Under the pieces are notes generated by a model. It was not told the origin of the DNA and did no database searches. It saw only the letters and a list, made by a program, of their open reading frames with translations. A DNA stretch of 64,000 nt, taken from contig JANQJF010000076.1 of NCBI GenBank assembly GCA_028281765.1, positions 24,804 to 88,803 of the forward strand, read 5' to 3'. Of this stretch, positions 8,957 through 18,385 are shown one piece after another; position 1 is the stretch's first letter, and each line of letters opens with the position of its first letter. The position numbers and the translations under genes are program-made. Source of the DNA: Planctomycetota bacterium (GTDB lineage: Bacteria; Planctomycetota; UBA1135; UBA2386).

Positions 8957-10684
8957 TCACCAGGGCAGCAGGTCGTCGTCCAGCGCGGGCAACGGCGGCG
9001 TCGCGATCAGTCGCCACCGCACGCCGACGGCCGAGCCTTGGCTGCCGGTGTCGCCGTCGTGCCACAGCAGTCGGGACGCGAAGCGCTGGTTGCCGAGCTT
9101 GAGGTGGAGCGACAGGAGCGCCTGGCCGCGCGCGTGGAAGCCCGCGGGGATCACGGCCGGCACAGCCAGTGGCAGTAGGAACATGTCGAACTGCACGGCG
9201 CCGGTTCCGATCGGGAACACCTGCGAGTGCTTGAGCTCGAAGTCCGCCGCGGCACTCGGCCGCGTGTAGAGCGCGACCTCGATGTCGGGCGTGCCGGTGC
9301 CCCAGTCTTCGTTCCACGAACTCCAGTGGGGCGCCATCATGACCGTGATGTCGTCCTTCAATCGGAAGAACGCGTCGACATCGGCCGCCGCATCGATCGC
9401 GACGTCGATCGGCTGGTAGTCGTGCTCGGGACCGAGCATCGAGAACCACGCGCCGTTCGCCGTCTGCATCAGCAGGTCTTCGTCGCCGTCCGCGTCGATG
9501 TCCGCGCGGATCAGGGCCTGGCCGTCGATTCCGGCACCGGCGTACGCCGTCGGGTCTTCGGGAACGCGAACGATCGCGGGGAGGAAGGAGTTCGTGATCC
9601 GATTGAACGGGTTCACGGCGAAGGACTGCCCGTCCTGCGGCACGACGACGAGCTCGACGGGTGGCGTCCACCACGCGTCGACAATCGTCGCGGTCGCGAG
9701 CGGGCCCACGCCCGGCGGGTTCTCGACCACGTGCGGGATGTGGTCGAAGTAGCCGACCGGCAGCATCTCATAGACGAGTACGCCTTGGTCGACGACGATC
9801 GCGAGTTCGTCTTGGCCATCGTCGTGCAGGTCGCCGACCGTGATGTCGCGCAGCGTGCCCGCCGCGAGCGGGACGCCCCCGACGAATACGAAGTAGCCGC
9901 CCCGATCGCAGAACGCCGCCACTCCGATCCCCGGCACGTGCACGGCGAAGTCCGTGTTGCCGTCGTGGTCGAAGTCGCCGAGGCGGAGCGTGTCACAGAC
10001 CCAAGGGAAGAACGTCTCGTTCGCCTGCAGCGGGCCGGTCGGCGCACGGCGGAACATGCGCACGACGCTTCCGGAGGTTCCGCCGTCGAGGGGGATGAGC
10101 TGCAGAGTGCAGATGTCCGGGTGGCCATCGCCGCTGTGGTCCGCGGTTTCGACTTCGTAGTTGCCGAGGTCGAGGAATGTGTCGGCGAACGGCTGGTTGA
10201 CGTTCCACACGGTGCGCTGCGGCGAGCGTGGGTGCTCGGTTCCGGCCGTGACCGTGCGGTGGATCGACTGCAGGTACGGCTGGTCGGGACTGACGAACAC
10301 CGTCAGCGGCGGAAGCAGGGGGTCGGTCGAGTGCCAGCTCGCGGCGTCGGTCCAGCTCGTCACCGGCGCGAGCATCGTGCCGTCGTACCCGCGGTAGCGG
10401 CCGAGGTTCGCGCCGCGGGCCATCGAGACGCCGAACTGGCCGGCCTGGGGTCCTTGTTCGCTCAAGAACCACAGTTCGGGAGTGCCGTCGAAGTCGAGGT
10501 CGGTGGCACCGGCGGCTGCGATCCGGTTCCGGGTGGGGAACGGGGTGAAGTGCGACACGGCGGGATCGGCCGGGAATTCCATCTTCGGCGCGAGTTCCGG
10601 CGGCGTGCCGGTGCCCGTGCCTTGGGGCGCGCTCGCCACGGCGAGGAGCGCGCCGACGGATCCGAGAGCGATGGTGGTCAGCAT
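8957..10684 (-). CDS. Secreted FG-GAP/VCBS-repeat protein
   Basis: A 575-residue protein with a signal peptide (LTTIALGSVGALLAVASA). Several calcium-binding FG-GAP/VCBS-type motifs of the form D-x-D/N-x-D-G are visible: DLDFDGTPEL, DHSGDGHPD, DFDHDGNTDF, DLHDDGQDEL and DIDADGDEDL. These build an integrin-alpha-like beta-propeller on exported planctomycete proteins. No catalytic domain is recognised. The likely role is adhesion or structural binding at the cell surface. Confidence 0.75.
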   Translation of the reverse strand: MLTTIALGSVGALLAVASAPQGTGTGTPPELAPKMEFPADPAVSHFTPFPTRNRIAAAGATDLDFDGTPELWFLSEQGPQAGQFGVSMARGANLGRYRGYDGTMLAPVTSWTDAASWHSTDPLLPPLTVFVSPDQPYLQSIHRTVTAGTEHPRSPQRTVWNVNQPFADTFLDLGNYEVETADHSGDGHPDICTLQLIPLDGGTSGSVVRMFRRAPTGPLQANETFFPWVCDTLRLGDFDHDGNTDFAVHVPGIGVAAFCDRGGYFVFVGGVPLAAGTLRDITVGDLHDDGQDELAIVVDQGVLVYEMLPVGYFDHIPHVVENPPGVGPLATATIVDAWWTPPVELVVVPQDGQSFAVNPFNRITNSFLPAIVRVPEDPTAYAGAGIDGQALIRADIDADGDEDLLMQTANGAWFSMLGPEHDYQPIDVAIDAAADVDAFFRLKDDITVMMAPHWSSWNEDWGTGTPDIEVALYTRPSAAADFELKHSQVFPIGTGAVQFDMFLLPLAVPAVIPAGFHARGQALLSLHLKLGNQRFASRLLWHDGDTGSQGSAVGVRWRLIATPPLPALDDDLLPW

Positions 10685-11003
10685 GCGCGGGGCTGTGTTC
10701 CGGGGGGCCCGGTTCTTCGTGCAGCAGGGGGCATCACACAGGATAGCGCATCAGGCAGTGTGGTTGCGGTTCGAGCCTAGGGGAATGAAATCCAGGAGCC
10801 GGGCCCCCTGCCAGATGGTCCGGCTCCTGGCACCAAACGGACCGTCCGTCCGGTGCTTGTCCTCGCATCCACGGGGACGTTCGTTGTTGGCGGCAGGGGG
10901 CGGCGGCGCCGGATCGAAATCGAAGTTTTCTCCGGCGAATTTTTCGGTCTGGCGTCATCACGCGTTCGACAGTGCCGGGCGGTCCCTGGACACTCGCTGG
11001 ACC
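10685..11003. other. Divergent intergenic region with a palindrome
   Basis: A 319-base region between two divergent genes of secreted proteins. The only structure I see is an 11-base perfect inverted repeat, CCAGGAGCCGG (10792-10802) and CCGGCTCCTGG (10820-10830), followed by GGACCGTCCGTCCGG. It must contain the promoters for both genes, but no clear -35/-10 pair is readable. The palindrome could be an operator, a RIP-like repeat or a stray terminator. Confidence 0.45.
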
Positions 11004-13787
11004 ATGGTTCGCGTGCTCGCTGCGGTGGTGGTTCTGCTGGTGCTGATCGGGGGCGGGTGGGCCCTCGTGGGGTCTGGGAGTTCGGGCTCGGGCGCGCCGG
11101 ATCGGGCGCCGGACTCGCTGGGGTCCGGATCGGAAGCGGCGGATCCCGGAGCGGAGACCAGCGAACTCGAGGACTCGCCGCCGCGATCGTCGAGCGCGGA
11201 CCGCACGGCGGTCGAGTCCGGCGATCAGGGTGCCACGGACTCGCCGGCGGTGACCTTCGAGTGGGTCGTCCAGGGGCGAGTCGTCGATCTCCGCGGCATG
11301 GGGGTCGCGGATGCCGAGGTGAAGCTGCTCGATCCGCGGCTCGAGAGCTCCGGTCCCGCCGCGATGCTCGGGCTCGGCGAGTTGGCGCGCGCCGCTGGTC
11401 TGGCGAAGCGACGCGTCGAGACCGACGCGGACGGCAGGTTCGTCCTCGAGCTGGACGGCGAAGGCGCGTTCCGGCTTCTCGTGGAGCACGCGGAGCACCC
11501 GCGAGAGGAATATCGAGGTGAGGCCGAGAACGAGACGACGGTCGGTGTCGTCATCACGCTGCGCGACGGCGCCGAGATTCGCGGGCGCGTGGAGGGTGTG
11601 CCGGACGAAGTGACGACGCTGAGCGTGGTCGCGCGCCGCATCAATCCGCTCGACGTCGCGTCGAAGGCGCTCATGGACATCAGCAGTCTCGTCGACAACG
11701 TCGGCGGCGGCACGCTGATCGGCGACCTCGCCGAAGTCGCGCCGGACCGGTCGTTCCGCATCGCGGGTCTCGACCCCGACGATCGCTTCCACGTGTGGGC
11801 GGTGCGAACGGACGAGGGCGAGCAGCCGACGAAGTGCACCGAGCGCGTCGACGTGCGCGCGGGCGCGGTCGGCGTCGAGCTGCGCTGGCGCGAGCCACTC
11901 ACGATCGGCCTTCGCGTCCTGGACGACGCGACCGGGCAGCCGCTCGAACGGCTCGCGGTGGCCGCGGGCTTCGTCCGCAAGGTCAAGATGATGGGGATGT
12001 CCGTGCCCATCGCGACCAAGCAGCGACTTCCGCGGACCGAGTTTCCCGAGGGCGAAGTCCTGATCGACCAGCTCGAGGTGCAGGACGGCGACCGCGAGAC
12101 GGTCGCGATCGACGTCGGTGCACACGGTTATCGCACGTTGTCGCGCGACGACATCGAAGTGCCGCGCGCCGGGCACGTCGATCTCGGCGAGGTGCGGCTG
12201 CGCACGGCACCGATCGTGCGGGTGAGTGTCGTCGCTGCGGCGACCGGCGAACCCGTGCCGGGGGCGAGCGTCGAACTCGACCCCGAGGGAGAGTCCGAGC
12301 CGGCGCCGGGCGAGCGGGGTAGCCGCTCGATCTCGTTCTCGACGAACTTCTCGGCGACGGTCGACAGCGATGACGACCCGCGCGCGGCAGGGATCGAAGT
12401 CGATACGGGCCAGGCCGGGAACTCGGCGCGAGGCGTGACCGACAGTGACGGCGTGTGCGAGCTGACCGCGCAGTTCGATGGGGCGGCCGTCGTCCGCGTG
12501 ACGTCGGACGAGTTCGCGCCGTTCGTGTCCGACTCGTTCGTTGTCGCGATGACCGGCACGACCGAGCGCCACGTCTCGCTGTCGGCCGGTGGAACGGTTC
12601 GGCTGACGGTCGTCGACTCCCACGGGGTCGTGAAGGCCGGGGCCGCCGTCCAGCGAACCGGACCGTTCGAAGACGATCACGAGGCGCTGCGCGTCGGTGG
12701 TGATGGCGTGCACGTGTTCGAGCGTCTCGCGGTCGGTGAGCATGCGTTCCGTCTCAGCGCCGGCTCCGTCGACGAATCGGGACTCAACGTCGACGTGTCG
12801 GGCCTCGACGACGAAGAGCCGGGTTCGCGCGTGGCCGTGATGGTCGCCGAGGGTGTGACGACCGAGGCGCGACTCGTCGAGCCGGTGCGCTGCAACCTCC
12901 GTGGCGTCGTGCTGATCGACGGCGAGCCTCTCGATGGCGCGTCGGTGCGCTGCGTCGCCGCCGAGTCCGAGAACGGGGACTTCAACGCGGCTGCCATGAG
13001 CGTCGTCGAGGGCATGCTCGGTGGCCTGATCGGCTTGGAAGATGCGCGCAACGGCTCGACCGACGTCGACGGGCGTTTCGCGCTCGAGGGCATCCCGATC
13101 GGTGCGAGACGGATCTTCGTCAGCCATCGCGATCTGTCGATGCCGGCGGTGCGCGTGGTGACGCTCGTCGAGGGAGACAACGTGCACGATGTGGTGTTGC
13201 AGGACACCGTCGTTCGCGGCGTGGTCGTCGACGCCGACGGCAAGCCGCTCCGCGGAGCGCGCGTGACCGTCCAGGGTGCCGCGATCGCCGCCGCCGACTC
13301 GGCGAGTCTCGAGGGGGCGGAGGAGGCGTTCGCGACGCTGTTCGGCAGCGACTCCGGGCGCGGCGTCAAGACCGGCAGCGACGGTGCGTTCGAACTGCGC
13401 GGCGTGCGTGCCGACACCCCGCTCGTCGTGCGTGTCACCGCGCGTCGTCACGTCGCGGGCGAAGCGCGCGTGCGCGCGCTGCCGGCCGGCACCGACGAGT
13501 CCGGCGTCCGCGTCGCGCTCGCCAGTGCCGGCCGCGTGCGCGTGTCCGCACGCGGCGTCGACGGCGCGATGACTGTGCGTGCCGTTTGGGTCGCGCCACC
13601 GGGCGATACGACCGAGCACCCCGACGTGCAGCGCATGCTGCGCAACGGTCGCGCGACGCTCGACGGCCTCGTGCCGGGAAGGTGGCGCGTGCGCCTCGGC
13701 GGCATGCCGAACGTCGAGGAAGAGGTCGAGCCGCGCGAGATCGACTTGGTCGCCGGAGAGACCGCGAGGGTCGACTTCGCGAATTGA
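11004..13787 (+). CDS. Membrane-anchored carboxypeptidase-regulatory-like multidomain protein
   Basis: A 927-residue protein. Residues 1-24 are a single hydrophobic anchor, followed by an acidic Ser/Gly/Glu-rich linker of about 70 residues. Then comes a chain of beta-sandwich domains with the carboxypeptidase D regulatory-like signature: V-x-G-x-V-x-D/L-x-G-x-x-V-x-D-A-x-V, followed by T-D-x-D/S-G-x-F. Clear units start at VVQGRVVDLRGMGVADAEVK, near residue 400, and at VVRGVVVDADGKPLRGARV. No enzyme domain is seen. It is convergent, with three bases between, with a sigma factor carrying the same kind of exported domains; the two may belong to one envelope-sensing set, but that is inference. 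Confidence 0.7.
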   Translation: MVRVLAAVVVLLVLIGGGWALVGSGSSGSGAPDRAPDSLGSGSEAADPGAETSELEDSPPRSSSADRTAVESGDQGATDSPAVTFEWVVQGRVVDLRGMGVADAEVKLLDPRLESSGPAAMLGLGELARAAGLAKRRVETDADGRFVLELDGEGAFRLLVEHAEHPREEYRGEAENETTVGVVITLRDGAEIRGRVEGVPDEVTTLSVVARRINPLDVASKALMDISSLVDNVGGGTLIGDLAEVAPDRSFRIAGLDPDDRFHVWAVRTDEGEQPTKCTERVDVRAGAVGVELRWREPLTIGLRVLDDATGQPLERLAVAAGFVRKVKMMGMSVPIATKQRLPRTEFPEGEVLIDQLEVQDGDRETVAIDVGAHGYRTLSRDDIEVPRAGHVDLGEVRLRTAPIVRVSVVAAATGEPVPGASVELDPEGESEPAPGERGSRSISFSTNFSATVDSDDDPRAAGIEVDTGQAGNSARGVTDSDGVCELTAQFDGAAVVRVTSDEFAPFVSDSFVVAMTGTTERHVSLSAGGTVRLTVVDSHGVVKAGAAVQRTGPFEDDHEALRVGGDGVHVFERLAVGEHAFRLSAGSVDESGLNVDVSGLDDEEPGSRVAVMVAEGVTTEARLVEPVRCNLRGVVLIDGEPLDGASVRCVAAESENGDFNAAAMSVVEGMLGGLIGLEDARNGSTDVDGRFALEGIPIGARRIFVSHRDLSMPAVRVVTLVEGDNVHDVVLQDTVVRGVVVDADGKPLRGARVTVQGAAIAAADSASLEGAEEAFATLFGSDSGRGVKTGSDGAFELRGVRADTPLVVRVTARRHVAGEARVRALPAGTDESGVRVALASAGRVRVSARGVDGAMTVRAVWVAPPGDTTEHPDVQRMLRNGRATLDGLVPGRWRVRLGGMPNVEEEVEPREIDLVAGETARVDFAN

Positions 13788-13790
13788 CGG

Positions 13791-16700
13791 CTACTTGGCG
13801 TCTTCGGATTGCAGCCGCAGCTCGACTTCCACCGACTCGCGCGCCTTGACCGTGATCTGGCGCTGCACCGGGTAGCTCACGCCGCCGTCGACCGGCTTCG
13901 CGACGGCGACCGTGTGCTCGCCCGCGGTGACGCGCGTGAACGAGAAGGCGCCGGCTGCGTTTGTGGTCACTTCGTCCGAGTAGACGCCCAGCACGCTCTC
14001 GCCGCTGATCTGCACACGCGTGTTCGCGCGCGGGGTTCCGTCAGCGTTCAGCACGCGTCCGTGGACTCGTGCTCCGGTATCGAGAACGATCCGTCGCTCG
14101 ATCGAGTCGACGGCCGCCGGGACCGTGAACGGTCCGTCCAGCCGATTCGCGAACCGCTCGTGCGTGACGGCAATACGCACGTCGCCGCGCGCCGCACGGG
14201 AGAACGCGAACTTGCCGTCTTCCTCGGTCACGACCTGCGCGATCGAGTTGCTGTGCAGGGAGTAGGGGCTGAGAACCTCATCCGACGTCTGCAGTAGGTA
14301 GACCCGTGCCTCGGCGATCGGCGCGCCAGTCTCGTGATCGACGATGGACCCCGCGACTGTCGCCCCCGGCAGTAGCCGCGTCACGAAGTCCTGGGGTAAC
14401 GCATCGGTCGTCGCGCGCGCTTTACGCACGACGCTCGGCGCATAACCCTCCGCGCGAATCTGCACGCCGATGACGCCGCCGGTCTCGAGTTCCTCGTGCT
14501 CTCGAGTTGCCCAGTGTCCGTTGCGGTCGTGGAACTCGAGGCCGCGGGTCCACGCGGCCCAGTAGCGAGTGATCGCGGTCTCGCCGGGGGCCGCGTCGAC
14601 CCGGAGGAAGCGCACCGCGAAGTCCTCGACCGGCGCGCCCGTCGTCGCGTCGAGCACGGTTCCGGCGACCCCGGCGACCCGCTCGAGTCGGACTCGAAGG
14701 TCGTGGCGCGGTCCGACGATCTCCTTCTCGTGGGCACGAAGGTAGCCCGTCTCGACGAAGGTCAGCGATACGGCGTCCACGGGCATGTCTCGGAGTTCGA
14801 AGGAACCGTCGGCGCCGGTCGAGGCGAGCAGGCCGAGCGACCGGCTGTGGTCGTCCTCGGGCCCGGACAGATCGGCGAACACCGAGACTCCCGCGAGCGG
14901 GCGATCCTGCATGTCGGAGACGATGCCGCCGATCGTCCGTCCCGGTCTCAGCACGACGACCACGTCGGTAACGTCGAACGTCTCGGCGAGCTGCGGCAGC
15001 GATTGGAACGTCAGCGCGTGTCCACGGTGCCGCACCCCGATCCGTGACCAGTACCGCGCCCCGCCGGTGAGCTCGAACTCGCCATCGGAACCGGTGATCC
15101 CGTCCGCGTCGCCGTTGTTCAACGCCTCGGGCCGCCAGTAGACGAGGGCGCCCGCGACCGGCTGACCATCGGGCGTGACGACGCGGCCCGAGCACGTCGC
15201 GCCTCGGGTCATGACGAGGTCCAGTTCGGATTCGTCGCCGTCGATCGTGACGGTGCCGTTGGCGTCGCGATATCCACGGTGTCGGACGGCGACGTGCTCG
15301 CGCTCGATCTCGGGATCGATCCAGTCGAGCACGAATCGACCATCCGCGCCGGTTCGTGTCGACACGTCGAACGAGCGGAACGCGTACAGCTTGGCCCCTT
15401 CGATTGGGCGACCGTTTTCGTCGCGTACCGTGCCGACGATGCGCCGGCCCGGTTCCAGCACGATGTCTCGCGTGGTTTCACGGACGCCCGGTTCGAGGAC
15501 GATCCTCTCGGTGCGGAAGGCGAAGCCGTGCGCGCGCACGCGCACGGCCACGCGGTTCCGATTCGCCGCGAAGCGGACTTCGTAGCGTCCCTCGGCGTCC
15601 GAGTTCCCGGATGGTCTGGTTCCGCATCGAACCGTCGCGCCGGCGACGGCCGTGCCGTCCGGGTCCAAGATCCGCCCCCGCACGACGCCGTCGAGCTGCG
15701 TCAGGTCCAGCTCGACGTCCTGCGGCGGCGTCTTCCCCGCGACGGCGACCCACGTGTTTTCGTCGCAGTGCCAGCCCCGATCCTGGCTCTCGAAGACGAG
15801 GGTGGCGGTCTGCTCGAGCGGTGTGTCGGTCCAGGTGAACGTGCCGTCCGCCTTCGTCGTGAAAGTCGCGGAGTGAATCAGTCTCGTTCCGTCGACATCG
15901 GCGAAGGCCGAGACGCGGAGCGCGACCCCGGCGGGCGGCGTGCTCGATCCTGGGATCCTCGCGATGCCGCGCACGGTCCAGCCCGCCGCTTCGATCGCTT
16001 GACGTTCAGTGCCTGGGTTCGAAGCGACGTCTTCGGCGGGTGACGTCGCGTTGCTTGCGTCGGACGCGATCGATCCCGCCTGTCGGGTGATCGCGTCCTC
16101 CGCGTTCGCCACCGGACCGGGTTCCGCAGCGGGGGGATCGAGGAATGCCGCGGACACCGCGAATCCGGTTCCGATCAGCAGCAGGCATGCGATGGCGAGC
16201 TTGCTCTTGGTTTGCACGAGGGCGACTCCTGTTCCGGCGGCCGCCGTGCCGGCGACCACGATCCGTTCGGGGCTGGCGAACGGAGCCAAGACCGCCATCC
16301 ACGTCGCGCGATCGCCGCCGTGGTCCTCGTCGAGCATCGTGCGCAGCCGCTCGAGCGCGCGCGCGGTGCGCGTGCGCACGGTGTTGACCGGCACGTCGAG
16401 CCGCCGCGCGATCTCGCGTGGCGGGAGCTCGTCGAAGAAGCGCAGCGTGACGACCTCGCGATACTTCGTCGGCAGGGCGTCGACCGCCGCGACGATGCGC
16501 ATGCACATCGCGAATCGGGACGACTCCGCGCTGTTTTCGTGCTCGGGCCGCGCCGCCGCGCGCTCGCGCTCGCGACGTCGTGCGTCGGCCGCACCGCGCT
16601 GGCGCGCGCGGTTGCGCAGCACGACCGACAGCCAGTTGGTCAGCTTGCTCCGCATCCGCGGCGGCTGCTCGATCGCGCGCACGAACGTGTCCTGCACGAG

Positions 16701-16796
16701 GTCCTCGGCGTCGTCCGCGCCGACCAGTCCCCGCGCGAGCGCGCGGAGGTGTTCGGTCTGGCGGGTCAGCAGCGTCGGGTCGATCGAGTCGGTCAT
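13791..16796 (-). CDS. ECF sigma factor fused to a membrane segment and exported carboxypeptidase-regulatory-like domains
   Basis: A 1001-residue fusion. Residues 1-160 are a complete ECF sigma factor: region 2 around EDLVQDTFVRAIEQ...NWLSVVLRNRARQ, region 4 around YREVVTLRFFDELPPREIARRL and a helix-turn-helix to residue 150. A transmembrane helix follows at about 199-219, with a weaker hydrophobic stretch at 178-194. About 770 extracytoplasmic residues form repeated carboxypeptidase-regulatory-like sandwiches (DPDGTAVAGATV, DENGRPIEGAKL, TPDGQPVAGALV, DMQDRPLAGVSV, NADGTPRANTRV). The sigma domain would be tethered to the membrane, so activity probably needs proteolytic release or promoter search at the membrane. 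A second gene of this design is at 39464-42682. ATG 16796 fits the normal ECF N-terminus. Confidence 0.82.
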   Translation of the reverse strand: MTDSIDPTLLTRQTEHLRALARGLVGADDAEDLVQDTFVRAIEQPPRMRSKLTNWLSVVLRNRARQRGAADARRRERERAAARPEHENSAESSRFAMCMRIVAAVDALPTKYREVVTLRFFDELPPREIARRLDVPVNTVRTRTARALERLRTMLDEDHGGDRATWMAVLAPFASPERIVVAGTAAAGTGVALVQTKSKLAIACLLLIGTGFAVSAAFLDPPAAEPGPVANAEDAITRQAGSIASDASNATSPAEDVASNPGTERQAIEAAGWTVRGIARIPGSSTPPAGVALRVSAFADVDGTRLIHSATFTTKADGTFTWTDTPLEQTATLVFESQDRGWHCDENTWVAVAGKTPPQDVELDLTQLDGVVRGRILDPDGTAVAGATVRCGTRPSGNSDAEGRYEVRFAANRNRVAVRVRAHGFAFRTERIVLEPGVRETTRDIVLEPGRRIVGTVRDENGRPIEGAKLYAFRSFDVSTRTGADGRFVLDWIDPEIEREHVAVRHRGYRDANGTVTIDGDESELDLVMTRGATCSGRVVTPDGQPVAGALVYWRPEALNNGDADGITGSDGEFELTGGARYWSRIGVRHRGHALTFQSLPQLAETFDVTDVVVVLRPGRTIGGIVSDMQDRPLAGVSVFADLSGPEDDHSRSLGLLASTGADGSFELRDMPVDAVSLTFVETGYLRAHEKEIVGPRHDLRVRLERVAGVAGTVLDATTGAPVEDFAVRFLRVDAAPGETAITRYWAAWTRGLEFHDRNGHWATREHEELETGGVIGVQIRAEGYAPSVVRKARATTDALPQDFVTRLLPGATVAGSIVDHETGAPIAEARVYLLQTSDEVLSPYSLHSNSIAQVVTEEDGKFAFSRAARGDVRIAVTHERFANRLDGPFTVPAAVDSIERRIVLDTGARVHGRVLNADGTPRANTRVQISGESVLGVYSDEVTTNAAGAFSFTRVTAGEHTVAVAKPVDGGVSYPVQRQITVKARESVEVELRLQSEDAK

Positions 16797-16901
16797 GGTT
16801 CCGGGTTCGGAACAGGGGATCCCCAGGATCCCGGATTCGACTCAGTCGGTTCGGAGATTTCTCGGTGGGCCGGAGATTCCGCTACTCGCCGACGACGAGG
16901 C

Positions 16902-17051
16902 TCAGTGCGTTCGAGATGGAGAATCGGAGTCGCACGCCGCGCCGACCTGCTGGCGGGGAGCAGCATCGGTTCGCGTGATCCAGCTGTACTGCGCCTGTGC
17001 AGCCACAGCGAGAGAGACCGAAGCGAGAAGCGATATCGCGCTTCGGTACAT
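16902..17051 (-). CDS. Small secreted ORF or decayed gene start
   Basis: Forty-nine codons from ATG 17051. The first 20 residues are a good signal peptide with an AQA cleavage site (MYRSAISLLASVSLAVAAQA), followed by 29 residues of no recognised kind. It begins seven bases after the stop of the larger secreted-protein gene and runs the same way. It could be a short exported peptide or the 5' end of a decayed paralogue. Confidence 0.3.
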   Translation of the reverse strand: MYRSAISLLASVSLAVAAQAQYSWITRTDAAPRQQVGAACDSDSPSRTH

Positions 17052-17058
17052 CAGCTCC

Positions 17059-18108
17059 TCACTGGCAGTCGACTCGAATCGCGTTGCTCACGAGTGGTTC
17101 GGGTGTGGAGCCCGAGCCGAGCGTGATCGATTGCGCCCAGAACGTGAATGGCAACGGAGTCGTCGCGGTGAACGGCGGAATGATCGTGTCGAAGGCGAGG
17201 CCGGTGAGCACGGGTGGGTTCGCCGGAGCCATGGGGACGACGATGTCCGGGAACGGGTGAAGTGAACAGAGCGACCCGTTCGGGCTTGGGAACGGGAGTT
17301 GCGCATCGAGTTCCGAGAATCCCAACACGAGGATGGGCGTCGTTCCGTTCAGTCCCGTGTTGCGGCGCATTACGATTGCGTGATCGACGCGGTGAACCGC
17401 GGTGAAGATCGCGGTTCCGCCGCATGGCGGAGTTGCGGAGGTGAACGTGCAGGGGCCGGGTGCCGTGCCGTAGAACAGATCGATGTCGAGGATCGCGAAG
17501 TCGTCCGGACCGGCGAAGAGCGAGCCGGTGAAGCGGATCTGCGTCGAGTTCGTCGGAATCGTGATCGGCAGCACGACGTCCGGCTGGCTCGAATCGCAGA
17601 GGGTTGTCGCGCACTGGGTCGGCGAGATCGAGTGATCGATCGTGCCGTCGTTGCCGACGTCGACGTCGAGTTGCACGACTGCGGTTCCGCCAGGACCGAC
17701 GGCGGCCGCGTAGGTCTTGAGCACGAACTCCGGATACGCGGGTGCCGTGAACGAGTAGTCGACCACGATGTCGATCGGCGTCACGCTGGCGAACGCCGGT
17801 GACGGTCCGGCGCCGACTTCCGCGCGCGCGGTCATTCGCGTGAACACGAAGTAGTTCGAGACGGTCAGCTGCGCGGTTGCGGTCTGGGAGCCGCTGGACG
17901 AGACGGCGTTGAGATTCGCCGAGCCGGTGGGGAGTGCACCGACGGGGAGCGTGTCCGTGCTCGTCGTGCCCCCGGCCGCCATCGCGGACAGCGTCGTCGG
18001 CGCGATCGGGGTCACCGTTCCCGTGGCGACCTGCTGGGCGTGCGTCACTCCCATCGAGAAGCAGGTCGTGAGCGTGAGTCGAGCGAGGAGGGAGACCTGG
18101 TAGTTCAT
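17059..18108 (-). CDS. Secreted protein of unknown function
   Basis: A 349-residue protein with a signal peptide ending near THAQQ. The mature part is Thr/Ala/Pro-rich and predicted all-beta, with a VDVGNDGTIDHSI segment and two disulfide-prone Cys pairs (CATTLC; CTFTSATPPC). The C-terminal 90 residues end with P-P-F-x-A-T-T-P-L-P-F-x-F-W-A-Q and then LVSNAIRVDC. This resembles the C-terminal module of other secreted proteins in this window (near 31.4 and 60.8 kb). No enzymatic motif is recognised. Confidence 0.7.
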   Translation of the reverse strand: MNYQVSLLARLTLTTCFSMGVTHAQQVATGTVTPIAPTTLSAMAAGGTTSTDTLPVGALPTGSANLNAVSSSGSQTATAQLTVSNYFVFTRMTARAEVGAGPSPAFASVTPIDIVVDYSFTAPAYPEFVLKTYAAAVGPGGTAVVQLDVDVGNDGTIDHSISPTQCATTLCDSSQPDVVLPITIPTNSTQIRFTGSLFAGPDDFAILDIDLFYGTAPGPCTFTSATPPCGGTAIFTAVHRVDHAIVMRRNTGLNGTTPILVLGFSELDAQLPFPSPNGSLCSLHPFPDIVVPMAPANPPVLTGLAFDTIIPPFTATTPLPFTFWAQSITLGSGSTPEPLVSNAIRVDCQ

Positions 18109-18160
18109 GGCCTGTGTTCGTGTCGCCGCAGTTCGCGGTAGTTCCGTGATTCCGGAGCCT

Positions 18161-18238
18161 TCACCGGCAGTCGAACCGAAACGCCGTACCGCAGAGAAAC
18201 ACGAGGGTCGCGAGAGCGGCTCTCGTTTGCGGATTCAT
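18161..18238 (-). other. Possible vestige of a secreted-protein gene
   Basis: A 25-codon ORF joins a signal-peptide-like start (MNPQTRAALATLVFLCGTA) directly to FRFDCR and a stop. The neighbouring gene at 17059 ends IRVDCQ. The pattern fits an internal deletion that left only the two ends of a paralogue, but the matched stretch is very short. Confidence 0.2.
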
Positions 18239-18385
18239 GGGGAGTCGGCCTCGGCGAGGGAGTCGGGGTCGAAGAATTCCGGGGCAGGCTCTTCACCCGA
18301 ATCTCTGGTGCAGAGCGGGGGTGCCTGCAACATGACACGAAATCCGCGCGGGCGCGTTTTCGCTGCGCCGCGGCAGGCGAGAGCT

